DNA of 64,000 nucleotides, from positions 12,599,656 to 12,663,655 of the forward strand of contig CM067365.1 of assembly GCA_034401795.1 (NCBI GenBank), in the 5' to 3' direction. Both the position numbers and the translations under genes were made by a program. Under the pieces are notes generated by a model. That model had not been told where the DNA came from and did no database searches. It saw only the letters and a program-made list of their open reading frames with translations. Below, in pieces: positions 1 to 13,316 of this stretch (within the stretch, counting starts at the first letter, position 1; every line of letters starts with the position of its first letter). This DNA is from Chaetoderma sp. LZ-2023a (lineage: Eukaryota; Mollusca; Caudofoveata; Chaetodermatida; Chaetodermatidae).

Positions 1-1130
1 GTACATGATATAGGAACGTTCATCTGGATATATGTGTGAGAATTGATATAATGGTCAACACCTGATCTCTTTCAAAATAGAATTCAATGTGATTAGAACA
101 AAGTGCATTTGAATACGTCTCCAGCTAGCCCCCCCCCCCTCCCCCAGGTGGGCGTATTGAGAGAGCGGGAGTATGTCTATCCTGACACTAGTTTAGCGTC
201 ACATGGCATAGATTGGCTGATCAAGCTATATAGTAACACTATAATGGGCATGTATACTATGTATATCGATTTGATTTCTCTATTAGCAGTGCTGCAGTTG
301 CTACTATTTAGTTGTAAATTGATTGCTCGGTAGAAAGGTGATAGGTGTAGTAACTGATTTTAAAGCTGGTTCATACTCTGCAAAGATTCACATGGCATAC
401 AAACATCTTGACAGAAATGGTATTATGCTATCAATGTTCAGCATTTTGACATTGTCATACATTTGCTGAAGTATATTCGCAGCATATTGTATACTGGTTA
501 ACTGCTGTCTTCGTCTAGAAGAGTACTGTTCTGATCAGTATTTCCCGTAGCATCACACAACATATGTAATCATGCCACTGAAAAAGATAGGAAAAGGGCA
601 ACGGGAGAACACATATCTTTAAATGGTATTTGTAATAGACATACTAGAAAGGATAAGAAAAGAAAATAATCTTCCGATGAACACGCATAGGATGAAGGTC
701 GGAAGTGATCGATGGCCCCACATGTTTTACGTATATGTAGAAGTGAGATAATGCCTTCTATGAAAGATAGTCGCCTACACGACTGGATGAAAGAGATAAT
801 TTCAACATATGATTTTTATTTTTCCGATACCGTTTTTTTATGTCTGATTAGATTTCTTAAGGGCATCTTTAGATTATCTTTCTTTTTGAAATTTAATATT
901 AGAAAGAACACGTAGAAATATACTTGTGCACGGATGCAGAATTGTGCCCTGATAATTTCTTCGAGGGCAGCGCATGGCAGTGGAACGTCAACAACCTGAA
1001 TGGGACTTAGCCACCTCATTGATCGGCTGATTCCGGCTAAGAAACTGCTGTAACTGTATTCTTGCACTGGCAGTCTCTGATTGGCCGAGACCACGCCCGA
1101 GTCGGTGGCCATTCGCCAAAAGATAATGAA
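1..1130. other. Intergenic, no recognised gene
   Basis: I read both strands and found no recognisable protein or RNA gene. The short open frames here have no family resemblance and no coding-like composition. A C-rich run lies near 130-147. Confidence 0.5.
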
Positions 1131-1133
1131 ATG

Positions 1134-1560
1134 CAGAGCTGGCGAGTATAACTGCTGCCTGCTTTGCCCTGTATGTGGGGCTTAGAATACACCTTCCGTA
1201 TCCTTTGCGTGTCGTAAGAGGCGACTAAAGTAGGTAAGGGTGAGGTAACCCTGACAGAAACCTCGAGTGCTGAAGACGGAGGTTACAGGCCGCGCGGCGC
1301 ACTCTAATAAATCTTGGATCCACGCACTTAACGCTTATGCTCGTGTCGATAGTCACTTAGGACTGGCGGTATGATCAGCGAACGAAAAAAGAATAAGACT
1401 GCTGCCTGCTCTGCGTTAAACAAGACCGCATCACCAACGGGTACGACATCGATTCTGATCGCCAGTCGTTTGGCTCCTGCCTCGCTTAATATGAGTAGGG
1501 AACTGCTAGCATAACTTCACTACTTTCACCATTCGGAGTGAGGCGGTATTCACATAACCG
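1134..1560 (+). repeat. Possible SINE-like / retroelement-derived block
   Basis: This GC-richer block differs from its AT-rich surroundings. It contains GTCGTAAGAGGCGACTAAAG (about 1210-1229) preceded by a GGGGCTTAGAATACACC-type stretch. I remember this phrase from dispersed repeats in several marine invertebrate genomes, including molluscs. No A/B box pair or poly-A end could be fixed, so family and ends are uncertain. Confidence 0.25.
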
Positions 1561-1953
1561 CCAGCGCCTCACCTACGTTTTGGAAAGACTGCCCTACAAA
1601 AGCGGCATAATAATGTCCTAAATTGTTCCACTGTCTGAAGACTCTGCTGTTCCGTGTGTTGCACATGAGTCATGTGTACGGAAACCCAGCACCCTGCCCT
1701 GCTATTGAAGGATGATTGAACCAGCTTTTATCGCAGCAGAAATTGCTGCGAAAAAAGTGTGAATACTTCACACTTGGTACCAATCTTTGACCCATTTTCG
1801 CTTTTGTGCCATTCTGTGCCTCAGCTTTTCGCCATGACAGGATATCTCCCGAAGAAAGAAAATTGACTTCCACCATCGTTGCTCCTGCACCTATTCCACT
1901 GCGAGGACCCGCCATACCTTCTCCATTCCAGGAAGTTCTGCCTACTTGAGATC

Positions 1954-2019
1954 TGTGGGGGGGGGGGGGGGGGGTGGGGGGGGGGGGTGGGGGGGGGGGG
2001 GGGTGGGGGGGGGGGGGGT
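1954..2019. repeat. G-homopolymer microsatellite
   Basis: Runs of 11-19 G are separated by single T. The tract could form G-quadruplexes on the plus strand. A proline-rich minus-strand open frame across it is only a translation of this tract and is not a gene. Confidence 0.9.
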
Positions 2020-2029
2020 ATGTTGTCAT

Positions 2030-3811
2030 CGTCATTTTATTTCTAGCTGCCCTGGAACCCCATAGTTCCAAATTCAGCGTGAAATAGCGTGACGGAGGAT
2101 AGTGCAAACAATTAAGAATCCCGGAGGCTGGCGGAGTGTACAGACAGACAATTACTCATATAATCGCGGCCTTAAGGTATTTGGCCACTATATATAATCT
2201 AGCCAGTGTACGGTGTTGCATATCCGCGACTCCAGGAAAATAGACTAACACAAACTGTCTCCTCCTGAGTAATCGTTCCTACCATTATAAGCCTATCCTA
2301 TCGTGCGAAAATAATCCAGGTTAGTCGACCGCATGTCATGCTCGCGCAGTGAGAACATGAGCAGCGACCTCGGTTGAAGATTGATGCTGTGTGTGGAACA
2401 AGGTGGTGTGTATGTTGTTGCTGTATAGTGCAACCGAGTGATACTGCCGCCCAAGAGGTGTATATAAAATAAATAAGCACTATAACTCGGAAGGCTACTG
2501 CCATATTACTAACGTATCACAGTCCAGTAAAATAAAAGGTCAAACGACCTTGACGGTGCTTATGCACACAAATAAGAATAATATATACAAAATGATATAC
2601 TATAAAAATCGGTCTCAAACGACCGGGCAGTACAGATTAGTCATCAGTACCTGTTACACCAAACGTTATTCAATAATAATATGACAAAAACAGAGAACCA
2701 TTAATCATCGGTACAGAACAATGTCTAGAGTCACCATATATGAAGCGTTACACATCCGGAATGCAAGATGACACGTGGTACACATTAACGATGTTATTTC
2801 TCTCCAACGCTAAATGTGCGTTGTCTAGCAATATCTGATTGCCCCGCGTATGCGCGCTAGGCAATCTCGCAGAGTTAGTCGTTTTTACGAACCTCTCGTA
2901 TATGGCTTTATACACGGGTAATCGTCCTACCCAGGGCTGGCTAGGATGGTCCGTACCTGACCTGTGGATCTGCGCTACAAATGACTGCACTGCTATATAC
3001 TTATTTGCGCTACTTAAAGACTGCTCCGCATCGGGCTTATCATATGTAATGGCTTCGAATTCCTTCCCAATCCTTTCGATCTCCTCCTTCGGGTCTGGTT
3101 ACCCTTGTACCGTTTCTTAAGAGAAGGATTTCAACACTAAACTAAACACTCCACACACTAGCGCGCATTAGGTATATGCTTGAAGGAAAAAACTGGCAGC
3201 TTAAACTTCTCCGTCAACTAGGGACCCTTTTCTTTTTAGCCCGCTTGGTCTGCAGTCAGGATAAAACCTTTAGTTAAGCTATCGTGCGGTTATCACCAAT
3301 AATAGGGGACTGGACTAGATAACCGTCACATCATCCATAAATATTCTTTCTAGTCTGCCACGCCTTCTCAGTCTGCCATTATATTAGACCGCAGTGGCAC
3401 GCAGGCGCGACGGAGATTCCCTAATCTATTTCCTCTTTTAATTGCACAGGGCAGTGTGCACGTCTGCAACTCGGAAGGGTCCCGCTTGGACTGCATCATG
3501 TTCTTTTTGACGTCACTCAAGCTGGTCTAGCAGCCAAGCGAAAGATTTGCTCGACCCTGCGAGGGTAGAAATTATCTTGTAACCTAACCGAGTGCCGCCT
3601 TCTGTTGCCTTCTAAGGACTTAAACAACACAACAATTAGGTTGAATAAAAACTACGGCCTTGAGCATAAACATCGCTGGGAATAGGCACACTCAGAACGC
3701 CCGCCTATAGACAATCTCCCAAATCAGTGGACCAACTTAGTGGCATTTACTAAATGTTCCAGTGTAGATTCCTGCCATTCTTCCACAGAAGACACAACAT
3801 CGTCGTGTCGT
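2030..3811. other. Intergenic, no recognised gene
   Basis: No recognised coding, RNA or mobile sequence. The last 16 bases (3796-3811, AACATCGTCGTGTCGT) run up to the first gap and recur in inverted orientation at the right edge of the second gap. Confidence 0.45.
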
Positions 3812-4311
3812 NNNNNNNNNNNNNNNNNNNNNNNNNNNNNNNNNNNNNNNNNNNNNNNNNNNNNNNNNNNNNNNNNNNNNNNNNNNNNNNNNNNNNNNNN
3901 NNNNNNNNNNNNNNNNNNNNNNNNNNNNNNNNNNNNNNNNNNNNNNNNNNNNNNNNNNNNNNNNNNNNNNNNNNNNNNNNNNNNNNNNNNNNNNNNNNNN
4001 NNNNNNNNNNNNNNNNNNNNNNNNNNNNNNNNNNNNNNNNNNNNNNNNNNNNNNNNNNNNNNNNNNNNNNNNNNNNNNNNNNNNNNNNNNNNNNNNNNNN
4101 NNNNNNNNNNNNNNNNNNNNNNNNNNNNNNNNNNNNNNNNNNNNNNNNNNNNNNNNNNNNNNNNNNNNNNNNNNNNNNNNNNNNNNNNNNNNNNNNNNNN
4201 NNNNNNNNNNNNNNNNNNNNNNNNNNNNNNNNNNNNNNNNNNNNNNNNNNNNNNNNNNNNNNNNNNNNNNNNNNNNNNNNNNNNNNNNNNNNNNNNNNNN
4301 NNNNNNNNNNN
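3812..4311. other. Assembly gap (500 N)
   Basis: Exactly 500 N, a conventional scaffold gap of unknown true size. Open frames that cross it are meaningless. Confidence 0.99.
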
Positions 4312-4337
4312 CGCATGACACGTGTGTTGGTAAGCTG

Positions 4338-4424
4338 TTGAATATTTTGAAACTAATTTGACTGGGTGCTGTTGCTTCAATAATCACCAGCACCGCCCAG
4401 TCAAATTAGTTTCAAACTATTCAA
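4338..4424. repeat. Palindromic foldback core of MITE-like family
   Basis: Inverted arms of ~38 bp: one contains AAACTAATTTGACTGGGTG, the other its complement ending in CAAATTAGTTTCAAACTATT. They are separated by a short TTCAATAATCACC-type loop. The same core recurs more than 20 times in this window. Confidence 0.85.
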
Positions 4425-6666
4425 CGTAATGCGCATTAAAAAGGAAAGACAGACACTTGACATACTTAGATACGCCATTCATGACACATTTGATTGTGGC
4501 GTCAGCCAACCCATGACGTAATTGATTATGATGTGATAATCGAGACTGACAGAGTGGGTGCCTCTATTCTCACGTAATATTCAGTTCTAGCACAATGATG
4601 AGGCAATGGCCTGGTATTTGCTAAGAAAGTAGCAATGGCTGTGCATTGCATCCATGATGTACGAGTGTGCGTACCGATGAGTATATAACTAAAAATTCAA
4701 ATAAAATTAAATACTTGGTAGCATATCTGTGCTGGTTCCTTTTGCAGTGGTAGTAATTATAATTTGTGTGAATAGTATAAGGGAAAGAACATATGTGTTA
4801 GGCTCCTAATGTTATGCATTTTCATTTTAATCAACGGTGTGATTAAATAACAAAAGAAAAGACAACCATGAAAATAAAATTAAACTTCACCATGCCGAGC
4901 TCATATTATGGTGTCATATTAGTAACATGGATGGCTTTATATAATAGGAAACTATCCACGTAAAGTTAAACGTTGTTGTTACCCATTGTAAATCTTCAAT
5001 TATAATTCGGTTCAGATATCTATAATAATAACGCATCACTGTGTTAGTATTGGCTGTCATGTGCCCTGGGAAAGTATCGAAATCCCGTAGAATTCACCAT
5101 TTAGACGAATAACCGATAGTCAAATTACAAAGCACCTCCTTACATATCGCTGCAAATAACACGCACAGTGTTGACTTTTCCGTAAATAATTTGACTGCAA
5201 GTAAAATTTTTGAATATTTACTACCGTCGACATCACAGAGTAACACCATGGATGGATTATGTTTGGTTTACCTCGGATACATATGATATTGCTGGATGCT
5301 GTCATCGCTTAAATTACATTATTATTGACTGATGACTTGCGTTCTTCTTGAAAATCCTTTCAGATATAAGATTGTGTTTTAAGATTACGACCACGCTGTT
5401 TAAAATACAATTGTTTTCAAGATCAATACCTAGTTCCTTATCAAAATGTACATATAAGTGACATCCATACTACTTCACATGCCACTCCAAAATGAACAGA
5501 CACGTGTGTGAATGTATACTAATCAACATTATATCGCAGCATTATCGATGGCTTTGGATTACACACATGTAAACCAATTTATCGGTCTAATTCTGAGTCC
5601 ATGATATAAACAACCCACGGTAGCTATGCCTACGTTGTAATATCCTCCTTCAGAAGAGTACCATAGCAATACAGCCGATGTCACATATAAGAGACGCCAT
5701 TATTACAAAAATAGATCTTGCAAAATAGTTTTAAACGTTATCAACTCAAAATGAGTACTTAGTACCACTTTGTCAAATATGGCTAACACGCTGTTTGGTA
5801 ATTTTCACAAAGAAAATCTTCTGACTGTGAAGTGGCATCCACTTCTTCCGGAATACTGTGAAGTCGAATGTAAAATTGATTAATGAGGACTAGAGCACAT
5901 GATGTGGAATTCCTATCATGAAGACTAATCCAGTAACATAGTTCTACGTTATCAGAACACTGATGTACACGCGGGATACGCATCGTGTTATGTATGTGCC
6001 ATTACACGATAGATTTCAAGCAACTGATGTCAGATGATTGCTGGTATACAATGATAAACGGACAGAACCTAGTAGTCCAAGTCAATGACGGGTAGAAGGA
6101 TGCATATTAATGCCATTTCGAACGATGTAGCAGTGTCTCCGTGATGTGTGCCACTTGGGGTGCAGCAATCAGTGGTTGTATGATGCGATTTACACTAACA
6201 TGCCAAAATTCGGCTTCAATATGTTCCCCAAAGAAGGTAGTCATTCGTATTGTGTCTGCGCATCGGCTGTATTTAGCGCAGCAACTTTAAAACAGCGAAT
6301 GCGGCTATGATATGAATCACCGATACTATCACATAGTCCAGCAAATCCAAACGAATCGGCCTTTATAAATGTATGTCAAATAGTTCAAGATATGTATTAT
6401 ATGTTCGCCTTCTCAATGTTATTTTGATAATCCTCTTTCGGGAGAAAGCTTTCCATTTGGGCATGCGTATTGTTCTTATCATCAGCGCGGCCATTGTTTT
6501 CTGACATGTCAAACGTGACATGAACAGCGAGATTATTCTGGCGTTTTGATGACGCTCCTGCTGAGCATATCCTTCGACAACACGCAGATCTTTGTTTCAT
6601 TAAACTCACAACCTGGTGATAAAGAGCGCTTTCTATTGTTATTTCATATATTCTTGCAAGCCAGAA

Positions 6667-7033
6667 TGGACCTTTCCAGTTTAGCTATGCCCCGCCCATC
6701 TCAATATAAACTCCACCCACTTCTCGATCGTGTTGGGATCGATCGATCAGTGATTTTCTTGACTATCAATTTCCAGAAAACTATACAGGTACGTTGTTGA
6801 ATATTTTGGAACTAATTTGACTAGACGCTGTTGCCCAGTCAAATTAGTTTCACAATATTCAGCAGCGTGTTTATTAAATAGGACATACAATTCGTACAAC
6901 GTGTCGGACTATTAAGAATTAAAGACGGGTCAAATATAATCATTTATGACGTAATGATTATGACGTCAGCACATACGCCTCTTACCCGATTATGACGGCA
7001 TTTGAAGCCAGATGATAGATAGCTACTCTGGAA
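6667..7033 (-). mobile_element. MITE-like element, near full length
   Basis: Read on the minus strand this has the family order: imperfect 5' end (CCGTTCCAGAG), TGACGTCA-containing arm, TTTAATAAACACG before the palindromic core (6791-6866), then GGAAATTGATAGTC, a GATCGATCGATC box, GGGCGGGGCATAGC and the end CTGGAAAGGTCC. No coding capacity, so it is presumably non-autonomous. An identical copy lies in the inverted arm at 21801-22167. Confidence 0.7.
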
Positions 7034-7359
7034 CGGTACATTAGTGATGATCTTTAACATAATTGACGGAAGATTGGTGTTTTACGAATGGTGATACTGA
7101 GGGATGGTGCTGTCCTATCTTAATAGCGCGTTTCAGCAATGCGTTACAAATATAAATCTAGCTATATTATAGTAGGGCCCTGCTTACCAGACGTTGCATT
7201 GATTAATACGGGCGTGATGCACTCGGTCATGCCATAATCAAATACGGCACTTGTTAGTTGACCTCAAAGTGACGCAGGGCCGACACGAGACCGCCAATCA
7301 TCCGTCAGGAAAGTCTCGGAATTGTATGCCCCTGGTTAATTTACATTTTAAAACAGATT

Positions 7360-7446
7360 CTGTTGAATATTCTGAAATTAATTTGGCCTGCGCTTTTGCT
7401 GGCATAGGCAGAATGACCACCGGGTACAATTAGTTTCAACATATTC
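7360..7446. repeat. Diverged foldback core
   Basis: Palindromic pair around GCTGGCATAGGCAG, with arms resembling TTGAATATTCTGAAATTAA and its complement. A decayed copy of the same core family. Confidence 0.6.
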
Positions 7447-7719
7447 AACAACTTACCTGTTTCTCTTACCTTGCGATTTAGAGGTAGATTGGTGATATAA
7501 CAGTGGATGCAAGTTCAAGTAGATGGGTATGGGAATACATGATCTTCCAGAGTGTGATGCAAATACTATAAGATAGCTGATGCATTCCTTGACAATGTAG
7601 GTATAGATTGGAACCGAAAAGGGATCTTATCCCGTTGCGAGCCCTCAGCCTAGCATACTAATGCATATTTCACCATAATTACCCGCGTCGCTAGATGCAA
7701 GGATAAATGCACACATGGA

Positions 7720-7837
7720 GTGATTGTTGTTGTTGTTGTTGTTGTAGTTGTTGTAGTTGTTATTGTTGTTGTTGTTGTTGTTGTTTGTGGTGTTGTCGTT
7801 GTTGTTGTTGTTGTGATGGTGGTGGTGGTGGCGGCGG

Positions 7838-7875
<38 letters not shown>

Positions 7876-7893
7876 ATTGTTGTTGTTGTTGCA
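7720..7893 (+). repeat. (GTT)n microsatellite
   Basis: About 170 bp of TTG/GTT units interrupted by GGTGGTGGC and GTA variants. Poly-Cys and poly-Val open frames across it are artefacts. Confidence 0.95.
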
Positions 7894-8329
7894 TATATTC
7901 TATTTTAGCTAGACAGCTAAGCCATTTCAAGGATCATATAAACACCGCTCGCTAACTGGTAATTTAATCCATTGTAGGTGGGTTGTGGGTATAGAGTAGT
8001 CATTGGGGTGGTGGTGGAGGCTGGCTGGGTGTGCAAATTATTAGCATAGCATAGTGATATCCAGTGAACTTAGTCAGAAAAGAGTCATTTTGAAGACGAT
8101 GCGTATTTAAAGAAATACCACTTAGATCAAACATACCTCACTGTTTAGGAAGCAAATAAGTATAGCGACAAACAAGCCCTGAAATAAAATATATGCAATC
8201 ATTGTATAAATAACGTACAACGAATAAATGCATCTAAATGGGCATGTTTAAATCAGAGGTGGAACTCCATAAAATGCCCACTAGATTGTGTACACATTAT
8301 TCCTATATAAAGGTGCGTTTATCTGACAC

Positions 8330-8935
8330 ACTGAATGCGGAAAGCGGGTTGCGGAAACGGAATGCGGAATATACTTCAGATCGCTCTTTACTATTCTCCT
8401 TCATCCATGTTTTTGCACGCGGTAAGCGGTATGCGGAACGCGGAACGCGGGATGCGGAAAAAACGATCGCTCAATGTAGCTATTTTTTCGGACGGAAAAG
8501 ATTCCGTTGCGGGATAGAGCGCATGCAACGGTAATGCAAGTAGTTAAAGCTGATGTTCATCTAAAATTATAAAAACAAATTTGTCGAAAAAATTCGGAAA
8601 TCATTAATATTATAATTATATGTTATTAGATTAGGCCTAGGTATCATTTTCAAATCTAGTCGTCAGTATCAGTCAGCCATTTTGGATCTACATCCCTCGC
8701 CTCCGTACATAAACATTTTGTAATGGTCTCAGTGGAAAGCTAGATAACAAAGCGCAAAAAATGTGTTGCCGCTTTTGAAAGAAATTTGATAGACATATCG
8801 CAATATTACCAATAAAAATGCAATAAAATAACGCAATGATACCGTGTGCTGGTAAATGGTGCACGCTATATTTTACCCGCAGTCCGCATACCCGCTTTCC
8901 GTTCCGCGTTCCGCATTCCGCACCCGCGTGCCAGG
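8330..8935. repeat. Element edged by inverted GCGGAA-type arrays
   Basis: The left arrays (about 8333-8372 and 8418-8459) are repeated GCGGAA/GCGGGA heptamer-like units. The right array (about 8878-8930) is the same unit in inverse orientation (TCCGC/CCGCT). The ~400 bp between is AT-rich and non-coding. The layout resembles a non-autonomous DNA transposon with repetitive subterminal ends, but no target duplication could be fixed. Confidence 0.45.
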
Positions 8936-9859
8936 TAAACGCAGATCTCATCCGCCGCTAATAAATCACGTAATTTTATTTTTTCAGTCAGCGTCAACGA
9001 TAACACACATTGCTACTATGTGCGTGTACACCTTGTTAATGCCGACGCCGGCCTACACCGCCATCTGCGGTAGTCTGGATTAATGCCCGTGTCTAAGAGA
9101 AAGGCTAAGAGAAAACTATTTTTGAAACTGTACCATTTGAATGACAGGATCGATATCCGCGCCATTCATTCCAGCAAATGAACATTTCATACGCAATATA
9201 TGTATTTTCTTAACTAAATATGCCCATTAAACCTTTAATGACTAATATTTGTTTCAAGACAATTTAAAAAAATAAATATCCATATTGAATTACCTTTATC
9301 GGCAAACGGAACACGGTTTTTTAATACGGGAAAGTCTGGCTCTGTTATCGAGCCAGTCATTCTAGTGGTAAATTTTCAAAAATATAATTCGCTTGGCCTG
9401 CAAATGGTCATGAGAGGGTTAGATGGCTATCTAATCCGTATACACAGTTATGATAGGTATAGCAGCTTAGAACTGCAGTCAATATTTGGCGCGCAGGTAC
9501 ACATTGCTCTGCATCCCGGCGAATTGTACGTATGATGTTTATTCCAGCCATACCTGTGTGTTTGTTATGAAGATATTGAAGCGCTCGTATGAGACTTGTC
9601 CAGACGGAAACCAGGCTGGAAGGGTGTACATTGTAGTGAATATGTGCACCGCGAATATAGGCGCCAATAGGAAGAAGGCGCGTATCAAACGTCTGTGGAG
9701 AGAAGAGACCGTCTTATTAAATACATATCAAACTTCCGTATACTATATTGCATATAGCGGCCAGATCTGTCACTCAACTTATTGACGTAACGATCGAAGA
9801 CGCCACTTGCTGCTGACCTCACAACCAGACGGAAAAGGCAAGTCACGATAAATTTACAA

Positions 9860-10445
9860 TTAAATACACATCATGTTGAATATTTTTTTAATAATTGAAT
9901 TGGTGCTCTTGCTGCCATAGGCAGATAGTTACCTTGAAATTCGAATTCTGTAAATTCAAGATTTAAAATGTTAACATCGATTGAAACAAGCGTAGGCAGT
10001 GCACATAGCTCATCTAGAAGTAGGCGGGCCATAGCCAGAAATAGTTCATCCAATTACCACTGTTACTACGCCATTCAAAATAGTTTTTCTTTAAGCATGT
10101 GTTTAGGAAGCAAAGGTATGAATTGCATTCTTACAATGCATACGGTGACTATTTTGAAACTAATTGGGTAAGCCGCCAGTGTTGCCCGTGTCATTGTTGG
10201 ACGAGTGACAACAGATAGAATGTCCCGCCTAGTATAGTGGATTGTAGAATACGGAATAGAACGATCCATTTCAATTCCCACCAATCTATAGCGTTTCTCC
10301 GACTACGATTTGGGCGTACTGAGATCGAGTTATTTATTTAGAGCTGAAACCCCGGTATCCCAATGCCATGCTAATCATGCAGCTATAAAGCTATAGCAGC
10401 AACAACGCCCAGTCAAATTACTTTCAAAATATTCAACAGAATGCG
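9860..10445. repeat. Scattered decayed MITE-like fragments
   Basis: Partial arms at 9873-9930, 10150-10195 and 10399-10440 match pieces of the foldback family. The intervening sequence shows no gene. Confidence 0.45.
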
Positions 10446-10588
10446 TATTAAATATTTAACCCCTCAAAGACATACGATTCGTGCACTTGTCGGGCGATTC
10501 AATCTTCATGACGGAGATAGATACGTCATTCATTGTGCATTTTGATTGTCGCATCATCCTATGTGTGACGTAGTTATTCTTGACATGT

Positions 10589-10776
10589 ACATCGACGTCG
10601 ATGTCGTCGTCGTCGTCGTCGTCGTCGTCATCGTCGTAGCCATATAGCTGTTTTCGTCTTCGTCGCTATCTCTGACGCCGCCGCCGTCGTTGCATAGGCA
10701 ATATTCTCATTGCTGGTGTCGTCGTCTCTGTTGTCGTTGGTATTGTCGTCGTCGTCGCCGTCGTCATCGTCGCTGC

Positions 10777-10815
<39 letters not shown>

Positions 10816-10816
10816 A
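10589..10816 (+). repeat. (GTC)n and (TTG)n compound microsatellite
   Basis: GTC units at about 10592-10640 and 10741-10770 pass into TTG units at about 10776-10815. Asn/Asp-rich and Cys-rich open frames here are translations of the repeat. Confidence 0.9.
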
Positions 10817-10899
10817 GCCGCTGCTATCCTTCTTCGTCGCATGCATTACGCTATAGATGCCATTGCCACTGCACATGGCAATAGTTATAGAATCATTAC

Positions 10900-12880
10900 C
10901 CACCTGAAATGTGTTGGTTCGTGGGGATGACCTTGTTTCTGATTGGCTAGCACTCGCAGTATGTTGATTAGAAAGAGCAAGTTCAGCTTTAAATAGAAAG
11001 CAACAGAATTATAGATTAGATGACACTTCTATCTTCACACATAATTCCAAATGCATAATTAGTTTCACTGTCACTGCACACTGTAACGGAAGTGTAGGGG
11101 GCATAGAAATTAAAGACGTATTGGTACGCATTATCTAGGATGTCGTCATCAATGTAGATGTTTGGTTTCAAATATTACGTACTCTTAAGTTTAAGTTCAA
11201 TTATCTTATATATTCAGCCTAGTTTACTGTCATTATTCAGATATATTAAGTATATTTGCATTATGTCCTTATGCCAGAGCTATGCGACAGCCGCAATTGC
11301 CTCCCCAACGTATCTTATCGGGACGTGGTAAATACAGATACTTAAATATGCAATTTCAAAAATATAGTATGTACAAATAACCTACCATTTAATCCTTTTT
11401 GTGCCCATATTGCATACGTGGAACCCCGCATGATTAGGCACTCTGTTGAGGCGATTGTCAAGTATGCGATGTGGGCACCACAGTTGACTATGGGGCAAGT
11501 TATTGGTATATTGTCCCAACAGTGTCAATGGTGTATTGTACAGGCTTAAGTGCCGACATAGAATTAACTGTATCTCGAAGTGCGTATGCTTTGTGTGATT
11601 TATGCTGGTATATTGTGTGTAAGGTATTGACCTCCTAGCGCAGCCACTTATCTGTAAATCAAGTATCTAAGTTTTAACATCACGATAGCACGTTAATGAC
11701 TACATTTGGTAAAAAAGAAAAAGCAAGGCAAATGACCGTTTCACGCAAAACAAAGACTAATCTTGAGAATGTACCAATGAAATGGCTGTCTGCAATATCG
11801 AGGCAGTTTTACATGTGTTAACATTCCAAAATTATCTCTTAGTTTGCAAATGACCATTCCGCAAGACCACTGCAGAGGATGGTTTAGAGCAGCTTCATCT
11901 TGGAGGCTTAATGCTGCCCAGTTGGAGCTTCAATGTCCTGTTAGTTACAGCACAGTCTAATGTACGCTTTATGTAACACTTATCATGTTGAATATGTATC
12001 ACTACTTTGAGCGGATAGAGTTCAAGTTGTTCCAAAATATGTCATGGCTTAGCTGCATCATTGCCTTGAAATTCAGATTGTGGGAAATCAAATTAATGGG
12101 CACTGCGGGTTTGGGGCATAGCTGGAAATGGGTACTCCGTTTACAGCCTAAAGGTAACGGAGACAGACATAAACTGGGTACATGTATTAAGAAAGAACAC
12201 GCTATGAGAATATACTAATATGTATGTTCGGAGAATTATATAGAGACTTACCACAAGGCACAGGAGGTTAGGCGCGCAGATAACCCACTCATAATTCCCG
12301 AAATGCACCACCCAACAGCTGCAAATCAAATGCAGAATTAGAAAATTCGTTCAAGTTAAATATAGAAAATTAGCTTCAATAGAGGCAGCAGATAAGCATG
12401 CTGTGGTATCCATACAATAATCCATAATACAGCCAGGTGTGTGGAAATTTGAATGCATTTAAGCTAATCATTGGTAGCTGAGAGTTATGCCACAATTACA
12501 GCAATCAGATCATTGCGCTGAAGGTTGATTCTTAAAACAATTTTCGATATGCATGATAGTTTCCTGCTGAGATATATTTCCAGATTGTAAAGTTAAATCA
12601 ACAAAAGTGTGATATTTGCAAAGTATATGTGGCCACATTTCTGTCATTTGAACTACCACCTGCTATCAATGTGAACATAATTGTCGAGATACTATCAGGA
12701 CAACTCCTTAAATAAAACATAGGAAAAAGCCAGATTTATGCTTCCCAAATAAGAAATAAAGATATGGTAAGAGAGCTGAGTTCGCAAAAAAGTGGTTTCG
12801 AACTACGTCTTACCGAGGTCCACATTGGCATTTATCCCACAAGATCCAACCTCAGAAAGGCATAGCCAACGTTACCACTC
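10900..12880. other. Intergenic, no recognised gene
   Basis: AT-rich sequence with no recognised coding, RNA or mobile features on either strand. The frame at 11985-12218 is short and unlike any family I know. Confidence 0.45.
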
Positions 12881-12883
12881 GTA

Positions 12884-13232
12884 CTTCACCGTTCCAGAGT
12901 ATTCATCCTTCAGGCTGACGTCATATGACGTCATAATATGTTAAGCGGCGTGGATGATGACGTCATAATCATTACGTCATAAATGATTATATTAGTCCCT
13001 TCGTTAGCTCTTATTAGTCCGGCACATTGTACGAATTGTCTATCTCTACTATTTAATAAACATGATGTTGAATATTTTGAAACTAATTTGACTGGGCGCT
13101 GTTGAAAATATTCAAAAGCTTAAATGTATAGTTTTATGGATATTGATAGTCATAGAGTTCAGAGATCGAACGATCCCAACTCAAGCGAGTTTAGCTAGAG
13201 ATGGGCGGGGAATAGCTAAAACTGGAAACATC
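12884..13232 (+). mobile_element. MITE-like element
   Basis: Begins near CACCGTTCCAGAG and has repeated TGACGTCA sites at 12918-12985, TTTAATAAACATG, and a half-deleted foldback core at 13072-13112. It ends at GGGCGGGGAATAGC and CTGGAAAC. Same order as the full copy at 31543. Confidence 0.65.
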
Positions 13233-13233
13233 T

Positions 13234-13316
13234 TTTGAAACTAATTTTACTGAAAGTTGTTGCTGATATAGGCAGCAACAACCTCAAGTTACATTAGTTT
13301 CAAAATATTCTACATG
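13234..13316. repeat. Second foldback core
   Basis: Palindrome around GCTGATATAGGCAGC, with AAACTAATTTTACTG and CATTAGTTTCAAAATATTC arms. Confidence 0.7.

Larger units (their letters stand above)
4339..7524 (+). repeat. Inverted copy of 21310-24495 (arm 1)
   Basis: Every position x here pairs with 28834 minus x in the other arm. Four separate open frames translate identically at that constant offset and spot-checked stretches are identical, so I saw no indels over ~3.19 kb. It starts 27 bases after the gap. Nothing in it is recognisably coding. It contains foldback cores at 4338-4424 and 6791-6866 and a MITE-like copy at 6667-7033. The simplest reading is an unmerged contig overlap rather than a biological duplication. 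Confidence 0.9.

Noticed and set aside
3724..4393. Open frames of ~190-218 codons across the first gap (and similarly 20577-21381)
   Set aside because: They are open only because N cannot be a stop.
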